Shown: positions 44,928 to 58,901, counted from the stretch's first letter. The stretch: DNA of 64,000 nt from Buttiauxella sp. A111 (GCF_014189855.1 NZ_BJFN01000003.1:372001-436000), one strand, 5' to 3'. The notes: generated by a model from the letters alone, not told the origin. Made by a program: numbers and translations.

Positions 44928-45923
44928 ATGTCTGTCTCGCGGTTATCAATACTGCTGATCTTATTGTTTTTGCTGTTATTGATGGCAACTCTCAGCCTGC
45001 TGCTGGGCGCAAAATCGCTGCCCGTTGCAGTGGTTATGGATGCACTCAGCGGCCAGTGCCAAAGTGCTGATTGCACCATCGTGCTTGATGCCCGACTCCC
45101 CCGCACACTGGCAGGCATTCTCGCCGGAGGCGCACTCGGACTTGCGGGCGCGTTGATGCAAACTCTGACCCGTAATCCTCTCGCCGATCCCGGCCTGCTT
45201 GGCGTCAATGCCGGTGCCAGCTTTGCCATTGTATTGGGTGCCGCCGTGTGGAGCCTTTCATCGCCGGTTGCGCTACTTGGGCTGGCGTTTGCTGGCGCAT
45301 TATCTGCCGCACTGGTGGTGGCTTTTACCGGAAGCCAGGGCGGTGGGCAGTTGAGTCCGGTGCGCTTAACGCTTGCGGGCGTGGCGCTTGGCGCGGTGCT
45401 TGAAGGCATGAGCAACGGCATCGCGCTGTTAAATCCGGTGGTCTATGACCAGTTACGATTCTGGCAAGCCGGAACGCTGGATATTCGCACCCTCGAAACC
45501 CTGAAAATTATCGTGCTGCCGGTACTGACGGGCTGCGCGATTGCACTGTTTATCAGCCGTTCGCTAAACAGCCTGAGCATGGGCACCGACACCGCGACCG
45601 CACTTGGCAGCAAAGTTGCGCGTACCCAACTACTGGGTTTAGTCGCGATTACGTTGCTGTGTGGCAGTGCTACCGCCGCCGTTGGGCCGATTGCTTTTAT
45701 CGGCCTAATGATGCCGCACCTGGCGCGCTGGCTGATGGGCGCTGACCACCGCTGGTCACTTCCCGCCACGTTGATTGCCACCCCGGCACTGTTACTTTTC
45801 GCCGATATTATTGGCCGCATGTTGGTGCCGGGCGAGCTGCGCGTTTCGGTCGTCAGCGCGTTTATCGGTGCGCCGATGTTGATTTATCTGGTGCGCCGCA
45901 GCCGCAAAGGAGTCGGGCAATGA
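44928..45923 (+). CDS. fepD: Ferric enterobactin permease FepD
   Basis: This 331-aa membrane permease of the BtuC/FecCD family matches E. coli FepD (334 aa) from about residue 12. It pairs with FepG to form the transport channel. The ATG at 44928 follows AGGGAAAG and gives the expected length; the frame stays open 62 codons upstream only because the repeat array has no stops in that frame. The stop overlaps fepG. Confidence 0.94.
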   Translation: MSVSRLSILLILLFLLLLMATLSLLLGAKSLPVAVVMDALSGQCQSADCTIVLDARLPRTLAGILAGGALGLAGALMQTLTRNPLADPGLLGVNAGASFAIVLGAAVWSLSSPVALLGLAFAGALSAALVVAFTGSQGGGQLSPVRLTLAGVALGAVLEGMSNGIALLNPVVYDQLRFWQAGTLDIRTLETLKIIVLPVLTGCAIALFISRSLNSLSMGTDTATALGSKVARTQLLGLVAITLLCGSATAAVGPIAFIGLMMPHLARWLMGADHRWSLPATLIATPALLLFADIIGRMLVPGELRVSVVSAFIGAPMLIYLVRRSRKGVGQ

Positions 45924-46912
45924 ATTCCCCTTCCCCTCGCCTGTTAATGAGTTGCCTGTGTTTATTCGTTCTCAGCTGTGCGCTCGGATTATGGAGCCTG
46001 GGCAGTGGCGTATTGCCGCTCTCAGCCCGCCAGGTTATCGATGCACTCCTCGGTTTCGCGCCGCGCAATATCTCTTTAGTGGTGGTCGAATGGCGCTTGC
46101 CGCGCGTCATGATGGCGCTGTTGATTGGCGCGGCACTCGGCGTAAGCGGTGCCATCTTCCAGTCGCTGATGCGCAACCCCCTCGGCAGCCCGGATGTCAT
46201 GGGCTTTAACACCGGTGCCTGGAGCGGTGTGCTGGTGGCGATGGTGCTGTTTGGTCAGCATCAGACAGCGATTGCCGGTTCAGCAATGGCTGGCGGTATC
46301 TTCACCGCGCTGGTGGTGTGGATGCTCGCCTGGCGTAACGGTATCGAAACCTTCCGTTTAATCATTATCGGTATCGGCGTTCGCGCCATGCTGGTGGCGT
46401 TTAACACCTGGCTGTTACTGCACGCGTCGCTGGAAACCGCGATATCCGCTGGGCTCTGGAATGCCGGTTCGCTCAACGGTTTGACGTGGGCCAAAATTTA
46501 CCCTGCCGCACCGTTGATGTTGTTGGCGTTAATCGCAGGCGCGTTACTGGTTCGCCGTATGCGTTTACTGGAAATGGGCGATGACAGCGCCTGTGCATTG
46601 GGTGTTTCGGTTGAGCGTTCGCGCCTGCTGCTGATGTTAACAGGCGTCATCCTGACTGCCGCAGCGACAGCGCTTGCCGGGCCGATTTCATTTATCGCTC
46701 TCGTCGCCCCACACATTGCCCGCCGGTTAAGCGGCACCTCACGCTGGGGTCTGATGCAATCGGCCTTATGTGGTGCCACTTTGTTGCTGGCGGCAGACCT
46801 TTGCGCCCAGCAACTCTTCATGCCGTATCAGCTGCCGGTTGGAGTGGTCACAGTCAGCCTCGGCGGCATCTATTTAATTGCGTTGTTGATTCAGGAGTCC
46901 CGTAAGAAATGA
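45920..46912 (+). CDS. fepG: Ferric enterobactin permease FepG
   Basis: This 330-aa FecCD-family permease has the same length as E. coli FepG. About ten helices and the family segment GPISFIALVAPHIAR are visible. It overlaps fepD and fepC by four bases each (ATGA), so translation is coupled. Confidence 0.95.
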   Translation: MNSPSPRLLMSCLCLFVLSCALGLWSLGSGVLPLSARQVIDALLGFAPRNISLVVVEWRLPRVMMALLIGAALGVSGAIFQSLMRNPLGSPDVMGFNTGAWSGVLVAMVLFGQHQTAIAGSAMAGGIFTALVVWMLAWRNGIETFRLIIIGIGVRAMLVAFNTWLLLHASLETAISAGLWNAGSLNGLTWAKIYPAAPLMLLALIAGALLVRRMRLLEMGDDSACALGVSVERSRLLLMLTGVILTAAATALAGPISFIALVAPHIARRLSGTSRWGLMQSALCGATLLLAADLCAQQLFMPYQLPVGVVTVSLGGIYLIALLIQESRKK

Positions 46913-47709
46913 GTCAGATTTCCTCACCATCGCGCCTACATGGCGAAAAACTGACGCTGGGATATGGCAATCATGTGGTGGCAGAGGGTTTAACCGTCGC
47001 CATCCCCGACGGGCAATTTACCGCAATTATCGGCCCCAACGGTTGTGGCAAATCGACACTACTGCGCACGCTAAGCCGCCTGATGAAACCGATGCAAGGC
47101 CAGGTCTGGTTAGATGGCAATGAAATACACCGTTTCGCGACTAAAGAGGTGGCGCGACGCGTAGGGCTATTAGCGCAAAACGCCAGCGCACCGGGCGATA
47201 TTAGCGTGGCAGAACTGGTTGCGCGTGGGCGTTATCCGCATCAGCCGATGTTTTCCCGTTGGCGGGAAGAGGACAGCCAGGCGGTGGCGCGGGCGTTGAA
47301 AGCGACCAATATCGAAGATTTAGCCGATCAGCCGGTTGACACCCTTTCCGGCGGCCAGCGACAGCGCGCCTGGATTGCCATGGTGCTGGCACAGGAAACA
47401 TCCATCCTGCTGCTGGACGAACCAACGACCTGGCTTGATATCAGCCATCAAATTGATTTACTCGAATTACTCCGTGAGCTGAACCAAAAACAAGGCTTTA
47501 CGCTTGCGGCAGTGTTGCACGATTTGAACCAGGCCTGCCGCTACGCCACGCATTTAATCGCCCTGCGCGATGGCAAAATTGTGGCCGAAGGCGCACCGAC
47601 CGAGATTGTCACCCCGGAACTTATCGAGGCGATTTATGGCCTGCGCTGCATGATTATTGAAGACCCTGTGGCGCATACGCCGCTAGTTGTGCCTTTGGGA
47701 CGCGGGTAA
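46909..47709 (+). CDS. fepC: Ferric enterobactin ATPase FepC
   Basis: This 266-aa ABC ATPase has Walker A GPNGCGKST (about residues 42-50), the LSGGQRQRA signature and Walker B LLLDEPTTWLD. It powers FepDG. It is the last gene of fepDGC; the fepE gene that follows in E. coli is absent and a toxin-antitoxin pair takes its place. Confidence 0.95.
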   Translation: MSQISSPSRLHGEKLTLGYGNHVVAEGLTVAIPDGQFTAIIGPNGCGKSTLLRTLSRLMKPMQGQVWLDGNEIHRFATKEVARRVGLLAQNASAPGDISVAELVARGRYPHQPMFSRWREEDSQAVARALKATNIEDLADQPVDTLSGGQRQRAWIAMVLAQETSILLLDEPTTWLDISHQIDLLELLRELNQKQGFTLAAVLHDLNQACRYATHLIALRDGKIVAEGAPTEIVTPELIEAIYGLRCMIIEDPVAHTPLVVPLGRG

Positions 47710-47825
47710 GAAAAATTAACTGATTAAAAGTTTGCGTAGTGCTTCGCAAAGGCGCACACTTGAACTGTGCAAAAGTGCAATTCATGTTTTACTGCCCATC
47801 CGATCACTTAGATGGAACCAGCATC
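47710..47825 (+). promoter_or_regulatory. higBA promoter region with inverted repeats
   Basis: This 116-bp gap contains two short inverted repeats, TTGCG...CGCAA and GCACA...TGTGC, and several GTGCAA-like repeats, which could be HigA operators. No other gene fits. Confidence 0.4.
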
Positions 47826-48140
47826 ATGGAGAAGATGCGCACGATAAGCAGTTTCAGAGATGCATGGCTTGAAGATTTCTTTTTGTTCACCAGACATCAT
47901 CGAAAAATTCCTTCCGATATCGTCAGCACTTTGGCACGCAAGTTAGATTTAATTAATGCAGCCGTAACCTATAAGGATTTGCGATCGCCTCCTGCAAATC
48001 GTTACGAAGATCTCAGAGCACCGTTAAATGGCTATTCATCAATACGCGTCAACAGCCAGTACAGACTGATCTTCATCTGGCGCGATGGTAAAGCGCACGA
48101 TATTTACCTCGATGACCACAGTTACAAATTGTATAGATGA
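47826..48140 (+). CDS. higB: HigB-like RelE-family toxin
   Basis: This protein of about 104 aa has a RelE/HigB fold: FRDAWLEDFF near the start, the conserved DLRSPPANRYEDL region and a C-terminal YRLIFIWRDGKAHDIYLDDH. HigB proteins cleave mRNA on the ribosome. The ATG at 47826 is favoured, though an ATG three codons on is possible. The frame is open further upstream but those codons lack homology. The toxin precedes the antitoxin, the order typical of higBA. Confidence 0.88.
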   Translation: MEKMRTISSFRDAWLEDFFLFTRHHRKIPSDIVSTLARKLDLINAAVTYKDLRSPPANRYEDLRAPLNGYSSIRVNSQYRLIFIWRDGKAHDIYLDDHSYKLYR

Positions 48141-48172
48141 TTCGGTCAGAAACAGCACAATAAGGATGAATA

Positions 48173-48502
48173 ATGGTCCAGGCACAACGTAAACCTACCA
48201 CCGTCGGCGACGTGCTTTTATACGAGTATCTCGAACCTACTGGCCTGCGGGTGACCGATCTGGCTGATATGCTCCAGGTACATCGCAACACGGTCAGTAA
48301 GCTGCTCAATAACAACAGCAAACTGACACCTGACATGGCGTTCAGACTGGCTAAGGCGTTTGATACTTCCGTGGATTTTTGGCTCAATTTGCAAACCAAT
48401 GTGGATATCTGGGAAATCCAGAACGATCCTCGCACCCAGGAAGAGATCAGCCGCATCATCACACTCAGTGAGATGCTGGAACGCAAAACCCGGGCTGCAT
48501 AA
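48173..48502 (+). CDS. higA: HigA-like antitoxin
   Basis: This 109-aa protein has an XRE-type helix-turn-helix (GLRVTDLADMLQVHRNTVSKLLNN, about 25-49) typical of HigA antitoxins. It neutralises HigB and represses the operon. It starts 32 bp after higB. An ERIC element and the convergent entF end follow. Confidence 0.9.
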   Translation: MVQAQRKPTTVGDVLLYEYLEPTGLRVTDLADMLQVHRNTVSKLLNNNSKLTPDMAFRLAKAFDTSVDFWLNLQTNVDIWEIQNDPRTQEEISRIITLSEMLERKTRAA

Positions 48503-48542
48503 AAGAAGCGGCGAATGAAGAAACTTCATTCGCCACTTAATT

Positions 48543-52576
<4,034 letters not shown>

Positions 52577-52584
<8 letters not shown>

Positions 52585-52798
52585 CGTTCACCCCTTCTTT
52601 CGCAAATGTTGCGGGTTGCAGCTGTGTCCAGTTGTCGAGTAGCCAACGCTGGCATTCTTCGTTTGATGCAGGTTCGCAAACCCCCACCCAGCCATCAGGT
52701 AATGCACAATGTTCAGGCCATAAGCTGAACTGCTGTAGCGTATTTTCAAGGATAAAAAAACGTCCCTGCGGCGCGTCGAAAGGGTTACTGAATTCCAT
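52577..52798 (-). CDS. ybdZ: MbtH-like protein YbdZ
   Basis: This 73-aa MbtH-family protein (NPFDAPQGRFFILEN...QFSLWPEHCALPDGW) binds and activates the EntF adenylation domain. The ATG at 52798 lies inside the end of fes, five bases after GGAG, and aligns with E. coli YbdZ (72 aa); a GTG two codons earlier is possible. It overlaps entF by 8 bp. Confidence 0.93.
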
Positions 52799-54014
52799 AT
52801 TCACTCCAAAGCCATGCTAATCCATCCGTCAAACCACCACGCCAGCAAAGCGCATCGTGCCCACCGTCAACCTGACGGTAGAAAACAGCTCGCTGTGTTT
52901 GTAGTAGTAAGGGGAATAAACGTTGATTAACCTGATGAATGAGAGGTTCTCTGACCCCGGCTTCAAGATAGATGCGCAGCGGTTTGTCACACGCAAACCC
53001 CTCTTCGAGTTGCTGTATTAACAATCCGCCTTGTTGATTTGTCTCACGACGCGGCCACCAGTAAGAGCCGGACTGGCTCAGCACACAGCCAAATTGTTCC
53101 GGCCAGTGGAGGGCGGCGTAAAGCGATGAAAGCCCGCCAAAACTTTGCCCGGCCACCACAGTCGTTTCTGGATTTTCACTCCAGTGAATTAGCTCGCGTA
53201 ACTGCGGTAATAACTCTTCCTGAACCGCTTGCCAGAACTGAGCATTACACGGGAGTTCGTTGCTGCGAGTCGCGTTGTCGATAACATCAATCAGCACGTA
53301 AACCGCTGGCGGCAGCGCGCCGGCATCCGTTTGAGCCTGTAGCGCAGGCCACACCAGCATACCTTCCGCCCAAAATTGCCCATCGAGCAAAATGGCTAAC
53401 GGGCGCTGTTCTGGCTGCGCGTCACCGGTTGAGAATATCCAGACCTTACGTTGATTATCCAGACGCTGACTTTGCCAGGTTATACAAAGTGGAGCGGCAT
53501 ACAGGGTATTCGGTTTGTCCCAACCTGCTTGTTTTGGCGCATCAGGAAGATGCAGCGCCGACATCGGATGCCCTCGCCCACCGAGCCAGCTTTCAGAGTT
53601 GAGTGGATCGGCAATTGCCTGCGGCAGCAGTTTGCGCCAGCCTTCACGCAGCGCTATACGTTCGGCCGCAATACCGTCAAAGGCTTCCGGTGGGAAATCA
53701 TCTTCACGGGTCGATGGGATGAAACAATAACTACCGCGCCACGTGCTGCTGAGTTGAGTTTGCCATTGCCAGACATCCGTTCCGGGCACGCGCTCCAGGG
53801 TTTGTGGGCGAGAACGTTGGTGATGGTCGGTGACGCCCGTGACATAAATCCAGACCCGTTTAATCGGTGAGGTTTTTTCACAGCCTTGCGGATCTCGCCA
53901 CAAGAAGGTGACGGCACACTGGCCATCATTTTCGCAGGTAATGAGCGGAATTCCCTGCATCTGCTTTTCCTGCCACCAGCCCTCACTTCCTGTAAGCAAA
54001 ATTGTCACTTCCAC
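52785..54014 (-). CDS. fes: Enterobactin/ferric enterobactin esterase Fes
   Basis: This 409-aa esterase has an N-terminal beta domain and a C-terminal alpha/beta-hydrolase domain with the nucleophile motif GQSFGG (about residue 283) and the catalytic histidine in DGGHDALCW. It hydrolyses ferric enterobactin in the cytoplasm to release iron. The start is probably GTG at 54014, behind AGGG. It is the first gene of fes-ybdZ-entF, divergent from fepA. Confidence 0.94.
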   Translation of the reverse strand: MEVTILLTGSEGWWQEKQMQGIPLITCENDGQCAVTFLWRDPQGCEKTSPIKRVWIYVTGVTDHHQRSRPQTLERVPGTDVWQWQTQLSSTWRGSYCFIPSTREDDFPPEAFDGIAAERIALREGWRKLLPQAIADPLNSESWLGGRGHPMSALHLPDAPKQAGWDKPNTLYAAPLCITWQSQRLDNQRKVWIFSTGDAQPEQRPLAILLDGQFWAEGMLVWPALQAQTDAGALPPAVYVLIDVIDNATRSNELPCNAQFWQAVQEELLPQLRELIHWSENPETTVVAGQSFGGLSSLYAALHWPEQFGCVLSQSGSYWWPRRETNQQGGLLIQQLEEGFACDKPLRIYLEAGVREPLIHQVNQRLFPLLLQTQRAVFYRQVDGGHDALCWRGGLTDGLAWLWSEYGIQ

Positions 54015-54027
54015 ATAACCCTATGAA

Positions 54028-54086
54028 ATTAATGATAACGATCAATAAAGCTGAAATATATTGATAATACTATTGATAATTATTTG
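54028..54086. promoter_or_regulatory. Twin Fur boxes, fes-fepA divergent promoter
   Basis: Two Fur-like blocks lie in this stretch: AATGATAACGATCAATA and GATAATACTATTGATAATTA, each made of GATAAT-type hexamers. The 273-bp fes-fepA gap then continues as an approximately 200-bp fepA leader with no convincing gene. Confidence 0.82.
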
Positions 54087-54287
54087 CATTTGCAATAGCG
54101 TATTTCCGCGCTTTGGGCTACCAGCTTCCTGGTGCAAAAACAATAAATTGCCGAACTTGAACGCGCAAATCCCTCATTTCGGGGCCGTTGCCGGACAGAT
54201 CTCGGTATCAATACGTGAAATCATGCTGCGCCCGCTCCCTCTGGGAATGGAATGACACCGGGCTCAGCGGAAAAGCAGGCCGCCATA

Positions 54288-56570
54288 ATGAATAAAAAAA
54301 TTAACTATTCCCTCGCAATGCTAATTAATTTGGGGATATACGGTGTCGCTCAACCTGCCTTTGCAGCAGAACAAGCGACATCCGCAACGGCTCAGACCGC
54401 TGCGGCAGACACTGACAACACACAGAATCCCGCAGACGAAGACACCATGGTGGTTACCGCTGCCGAGCAAAACTTGCAGGCACCAGGCGTTTCAACCATC
54501 ACCGCTGAAGAACTGAAAAAGCGCCCACCGGCACGTGATATTTCCGAAATCGTCCGCACCATGCCGGGCGTGAACCTCACCGGTAACTCCACCAGCGGCC
54601 AGCGCGGGAACGGTCGCCAGATTGATATTCGCGGCATGGGCCCGGAAAACACCCTGATTCTCATCGATGGAAAACCGGTCACCAGCCGTAACTCGGTGCG
54701 TCTGGGCTGGCGTGGCGAGCGTGATACGCGCGGCGATGCAAGCTGGGTTCCACCAGAAATGGTTGAACGTATTGAAGTTATCCGTGGCCCTGCCGCCGCA
54801 CGTTACGGCAACGGTGCCGCCGGTGGTGTGGTGAATATCATCACCAAAAAAGGCAGCGGCGAGTGGCACGGTTCCTGGAACACCTACCTCAATGCGCCTG
54901 AGCACAATGATGAAGGCTCAACCAAACGAACCAACTTTAGCCTGAGCGGCCCGCTGGGCGGAGATTTCAGCTTCCGTTTATACGGCAATCTGGATAAAAC
55001 CCAGGCCGATGCCTGGGACATTAACCAGGGTCACCAATCTGAACGTACCGGGATTTACGCTGATACGCTGCCAGCAGGCCGCGAAGGCGTGACCAATAAA
55101 GACGTGAATGGCGTGGTGCGCTGGGACTTTGCGCCGATGCAGTCACTGGAATTTGAAGCGGGCTACAGCCGCCAGGGCAACCTGTATTCCGGCGATACGC
55201 AAAACACCAACACCAACCAAATCGTTAAAGATAACTACGGCAACGAAACTAACCGTCTTTATCGCCAGAGCTACTCACTGACCTGGAACGGCGGTTGGGA
55301 TAATGGCCTGACAACCAGCAACTGGGTGCAGTACGAACACACCCGTAACTCGCGTATGCAGGAAGGGCTGGCGGGCGGCACTGAGGGGATCTTCTCCAGC
55401 GATAAATTCAGTGATATCGACCTGAGCGATGTGCTATTGCACAGCGAAGTGAATATTCCGATTGATCTCGTTTTCAACCAGAACCTGACGCTGGGTACCG
55501 AGTGGAACCAGCAAAAAATGAAGGATCTGTCTTCGAACAATCAGACCTTTATGGGTGGCAACATTCCTGGCATGAGCGGGACTAACCGTAGCCCTTACTC
55601 CCAGGCAGAAATCTTCTCTCTGTTTGCTGAAGACAACATGGAGTTGACGGACAGCACCATGCTGACGCCGGGCCTGCGTTTTGATCATCACAGCATTGTG
55701 GGTAACAACTGGAGCCCGTCTCTGAACCTGTCTCAAGGTTTGGGCGACGACTTCACTCTGAAAATGGGTATCGCCCAGGCGTATAAAGCACCGAGCCTGT
55801 ATCAAACCAACCCGAACTACATTCTGTACAGCAAAGGTCAGGGTTGCTACGCCAGCGGTACCGGCGTGGGTTGCTACATGATGGGTAACGAAGATCTTAA
55901 AGCTGAAACCAGCATCAACAAAGAGATCGGCCTTGAGTTCAAACGTGACGGCTGGCTTGCCGGTGTGACCTGGTTCCGTAACGACTACCGCGACAAGATT
56001 GAAGCGGGTTACGCGCCTATCGGTCAGACCTCAAAAGGCAGCACTAAAACGGATATTTATCAGTGGGAAAATATTCCTAAAGCCGTTGTTGAAGGCCTGG
56101 AAGGGACATTGAACGTACCCGTTTCAAACACCGTAAACTGGACCAATAACGTCACCTACATGCTGCAAAGTAAGAACAAAGAAACCGGCGAGCGCCTGTC
56201 GGTTATTCCGGAATATACGTTGAACTCCATGCTGAGCTGGCAGATTCGTCAGGATATTTCTGTGCAATCGACCTTTACCTGGTATGGCAAACAGCAACCG
56301 AAGAAGTACAACTACAAAGGCCAGCCTGCAACAGGACCTGAAACCAACGAAGTTAGCCCTTATAGCATTGTTGGCCTGAGTGGAACCTGGGATGCGACCA
56401 AAAACATCAGTCTGACGACGGGGATTGATAACCTGTTCGACGAACGTCACTGGCGCGCGGGTAATGCCCAAACCACAGGCGGCGATGCCGGTTATATGTA
56501 CGGTGCAGGTGCCGCAACGTATAACGAGTCTGGTCGTACTTATTATGTGAGTTTGAATACCCACTTCTAA
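54288..56570 (+). CDS. fepA: Ferric enterobactin outer-membrane receptor
   Basis: This 760-aa TonB-dependent receptor matches E. coli FepA (746 aa). A signal peptide, a TonB box (DTMVVTA), the plug domain (about residues 60-200, with MPGVNLTGNSTSGQRGN) and a 22-strand barrel ending in F are visible. It imports ferric enterobactin using TonB energy. The ATG at 54288 (MNKKINYSLAM) is chosen by homology; the frame extends 12 codons upstream. A repeat array lies between fepA and entD. Confidence 0.96.
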   Translation: MNKKINYSLAMLINLGIYGVAQPAFAAEQATSATAQTAAADTDNTQNPADEDTMVVTAAEQNLQAPGVSTITAEELKKRPPARDISEIVRTMPGVNLTGNSTSGQRGNGRQIDIRGMGPENTLILIDGKPVTSRNSVRLGWRGERDTRGDASWVPPEMVERIEVIRGPAAARYGNGAAGGVVNIITKKGSGEWHGSWNTYLNAPEHNDEGSTKRTNFSLSGPLGGDFSFRLYGNLDKTQADAWDINQGHQSERTGIYADTLPAGREGVTNKDVNGVVRWDFAPMQSLEFEAGYSRQGNLYSGDTQNTNTNQIVKDNYGNETNRLYRQSYSLTWNGGWDNGLTTSNWVQYEHTRNSRMQEGLAGGTEGIFSSDKFSDIDLSDVLLHSEVNIPIDLVFNQNLTLGTEWNQQKMKDLSSNNQTFMGGNIPGMSGTNRSPYSQAEIFSLFAEDNMELTDSTMLTPGLRFDHHSIVGNNWSPSLNLSQGLGDDFTLKMGIAQAYKAPSLYQTNPNYILYSKGQGCYASGTGVGCYMMGNEDLKAETSINKEIGLEFKRDGWLAGVTWFRNDYRDKIEAGYAPIGQTSKGSTKTDIYQWENIPKAVVEGLEGTLNVPVSNTVNWTNNVTYMLQSKNKETGERLSVIPEYTLNSMLSWQIRQDISVQSTFTWYGKQQPKKYNYKGQPATGPETNEVSPYSIVGLSGTWDATKNISLTTGIDNLFDERHWRAGNAQTTGGDAGYMYGAGAATYNESGRTYYVSLNTHF

Positions 56571-56581
56571 GTGTGCAAAAC

Positions 56582-56750
56582 CGCCCTCATCCCGGCCTTC
56601 TCCCTGAGGGAGAAGGAGAAAATTGATCATCCCCTCACCCCGTGGGTGAAGGTGAAAATCGATAGACTCCTCTCCCTCAGGGAGAAGGAGAAAACCAAAC
56701 CCGGTTTGGACTATCCCCTCTCCCCGTGGGAGAGGGTTAGGGTGAGGGCA
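56582..56750. repeat. Palindromic array E (fepA/entD)
   Basis: About 170 bp with four hairpins, starting GCCCTCATCCCGGCCTTC and ending GAGAGGGTTAGGGTGAGGG. Spacers contain GAGAAAATTGATC and GAAAATCGATAGAC, like those in array B. It fills the fepA-entD gap and could separate expression of the two genes. Confidence 0.88.
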
Positions 56751-56770
56751 GCCCTTTCAGGCAGAGTATT

Positions 56771-57448
56771 ATGCAAATCCAGGCTTCAAACTTTACGTTC
56801 CCCGGCACCACCCAGCGCCTTTTCCGCGTCGATTTTGACGCTTCCACACTTGAGCCACACGATTTGCTGTGGCTGCCCCATCACCCACGTTTGTCTCACG
56901 CGTCGAGAAAGCGCCAGGCCGAACATCTGGCCGGCAGAATTGCCGCCCGTGAAGCGCTGCGTTTTCATGGAGTAACAGATTTTGTTCCCGGAATCGGTTT
57001 ACACCGCGAACCTTGCTGGCCGCCCGGATTTACCGGCAGTATTACGCACAGCGGTAATGTCGCGCTGGCAACGGTTGTGGCTGATGATCCCCTTTTGCGT
57101 GTGGGAATGGGAATCGACTACGAAGAAATCATTGCGCCAGCGGTGGCGTGGGATATTTACGACGGAATTATTGAAAGCGCTGAGAGAGAACTTCTTGCTG
57201 CATCCCCCCTCCCCTTTAATTACGCGTTAACGTTAGTGTTTTCAGCCAAAGAAAGTTTATTTAAAGCTTTGTTTCGCCACGTCGGGCGCTACTTTGATTT
57301 TTCAGCGGCATCAATATGTAAAATTGAACAAAAACACATGATTATGACGCTCAATCAGCCACTCGGCTCCTATCAAAAAGGCAATAAATTCAAAGTAATA
57401 TGGGAAGGTAACGCTACGCAATTAATAACATTAATACGGTTTGAGTGA
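56771..57448 (+). CDS. entD: 4'-phosphopantetheinyl transferase EntD
   Basis: This 225-aa Sfp/EntD-type transferase has the conserved GSITHSGNVAL, GMGIDYEE (Mg-binding aspartate) and FSAKESLFKA motifs. It attaches phosphopantetheine to EntB and EntF. It is less conserved and about 20 aa longer than E. coli EntD. It follows fepA on the same strand. Confidence 0.92.
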   Translation: MQIQASNFTFPGTTQRLFRVDFDASTLEPHDLLWLPHHPRLSHASRKRQAEHLAGRIAAREALRFHGVTDFVPGIGLHREPCWPPGFTGSITHSGNVALATVVADDPLLRVGMGIDYEEIIAPAVAWDIYDGIIESAERELLAASPLPFNYALTLVFSAKESLFKALFRHVGRYFDFSAASICKIEQKHMIMTLNQPLGSYQKGNKFKVIWEGNATQLITLIRFE

Positions 57449-57548
57449 GGATAAAGAGAAATTACTTGCGGTTCGGTAATAAGTGAATGTTATATTCGAA
57501 AGAACACACATATCTATAACATCACTTATAACAAGGACTCATTAATCT

Positions 57549-58892
57549 ATGGAAAATTCGCTTTCTCTGGAATCGTTCCTCTCTTCTGTACAACAACGCG
57601 ATCCACACCAACCTGAATTTGCTCAGGCAGTACGCGAAGTCATGACCACACTGTGGCCTTTCCTCGAACAAAATCCTCAATACCGTCGCTCTGCGCTGCT
57701 GGAGCGTTTAGTCGAACCCGAGCGTGTGATTCAGTTCCGCGTGACCTGGGTTGATGACAAAAATCAGGTCCAGGTGAACCGCGCCTGGCGTGTGCAATTC
57801 AGCTCCGCGATTGGACCATTTAAAGGCGGGATGCGCTTCCATCCATCCGTTAACCTTTCCATTCTGAAATTCTTAGGCTTTGAGCAAACGTTCAAAAACG
57901 CACTTACCACGCTGCCAATGGGCGGGGGTAAAGGCGGTAGCGATTTTAACCCTAAAGGTAAAAGCGAAGGCGAGATCATGCGTTTTTGCCAGGCGTTGAT
58001 GCTTGAGCTGTACCGCCATTTGGGGCCAGATACTGACGTCCCGGCAGGTGATATTGGTGTTGGCGGGCGTGAAGTGGGCTTTATGGCGGGGATGATGAAA
58101 AAACTCTCCAACAACACAGCTTGCGTGTTCACCGGCAAAGGCCTTTCGTTTGGCGGAAGCCTGATTCGCCCGGAAGCCACCGGTTACGGCCTAATCTATT
58201 TCACCGATGCGATGCTCAAGCGTCATGGTCTGGGCTTTGAAGGGATGCGCGTCGCCGTTTCTGGTTCCGGCAACGTGGCGCAATATGCCATCGAAAAAGC
58301 ACTCTCTCTGGGAGCTCGCGTCATTACCGCTTCTGACTCCAACGGCACCGTCGTTGATGAAGCAGGCTTCACCACCGAGAAACTGGCACGTCTGACTGAA
58401 ATCAAATCCAGCCGTGACGGGCGTGTTGCCGATTATGCAAAAGAGTTCGGCCTGCAATACCTCGAAGGCCAGCAACCGTGGAACGTGCCGGTAGATATCG
58501 CGCTACCGTGTGCCACGCAAAATGAACTGGATACCGACGCGGCACGCACGCTGATTGCCAACGGTGTGAAAGCAGTGGCTGAAGGCGCGAATATGCCGAC
58601 CACCATTGAAGCCACCAATCTGTTTATTGATGCGGGCGTGTTGTTTGCACCAGGCAAAGCCGCTAACGCGGGTGGCGTGGCAACATCAGGCCTTGAGATG
58701 GCGCAGAATGCCGCTCGCCTGAGCTGGAAATCTGAAAAAGTGGATGTCCGTCTGCATCACATCATGCTGGATATTCACGAAGCCTGTGTGAATTACGGCG
58801 GTGAAGATAAGCAAACGCATTATGTTCGCGGCGCTAATATTGCGGGCTTTGTGAAAGTGGCTGACGCAATGGCAGGGCAAGGTATTTTATAA
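57549..58892 (+). CDS. gdhA: NADP-specific glutamate dehydrogenase
   Basis: This 447-aa enzyme has the same length as E. coli GdhA and high identity. The substrate-binding GGGKGGSDF lysine motif lies near residue 125 and the dinucleotide fold GSGNVAQYA near 235. It makes glutamate from 2-oxoglutarate, ammonia and NADPH. In E. coli it lies elsewhere, so its position beside entD is a local rearrangement. Confidence 0.96.
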   Translation: MENSLSLESFLSSVQQRDPHQPEFAQAVREVMTTLWPFLEQNPQYRRSALLERLVEPERVIQFRVTWVDDKNQVQVNRAWRVQFSSAIGPFKGGMRFHPSVNLSILKFLGFEQTFKNALTTLPMGGGKGGSDFNPKGKSEGEIMRFCQALMLELYRHLGPDTDVPAGDIGVGGREVGFMAGMMKKLSNNTACVFTGKGLSFGGSLIRPEATGYGLIYFTDAMLKRHGLGFEGMRVAVSGSGNVAQYAIEKALSLGARVITASDSNGTVVDEAGFTTEKLARLTEIKSSRDGRVADYAKEFGLQYLEGQQPWNVPVDIALPCATQNELDTDAARTLIANGVKAVAEGANMPTTIEATNLFIDAGVLFAPGKAANAGGVATSGLEMAQNAARLSWKSEKVDVRLHHIMLDIHEACVNYGGEDKQTHYVRGANIAGFVKVADAMAGQGIL

Positions 58893-58901
58893 TATTTAAC
58901 T

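Noticed and set aside
56582-56750. Tandem hairpins could be a CRISPR-like array.
   Set aside because: Units are palindromic mosaics with related spacers of unequal length, not identical repeats with unique spacers, and no cas genes are present.
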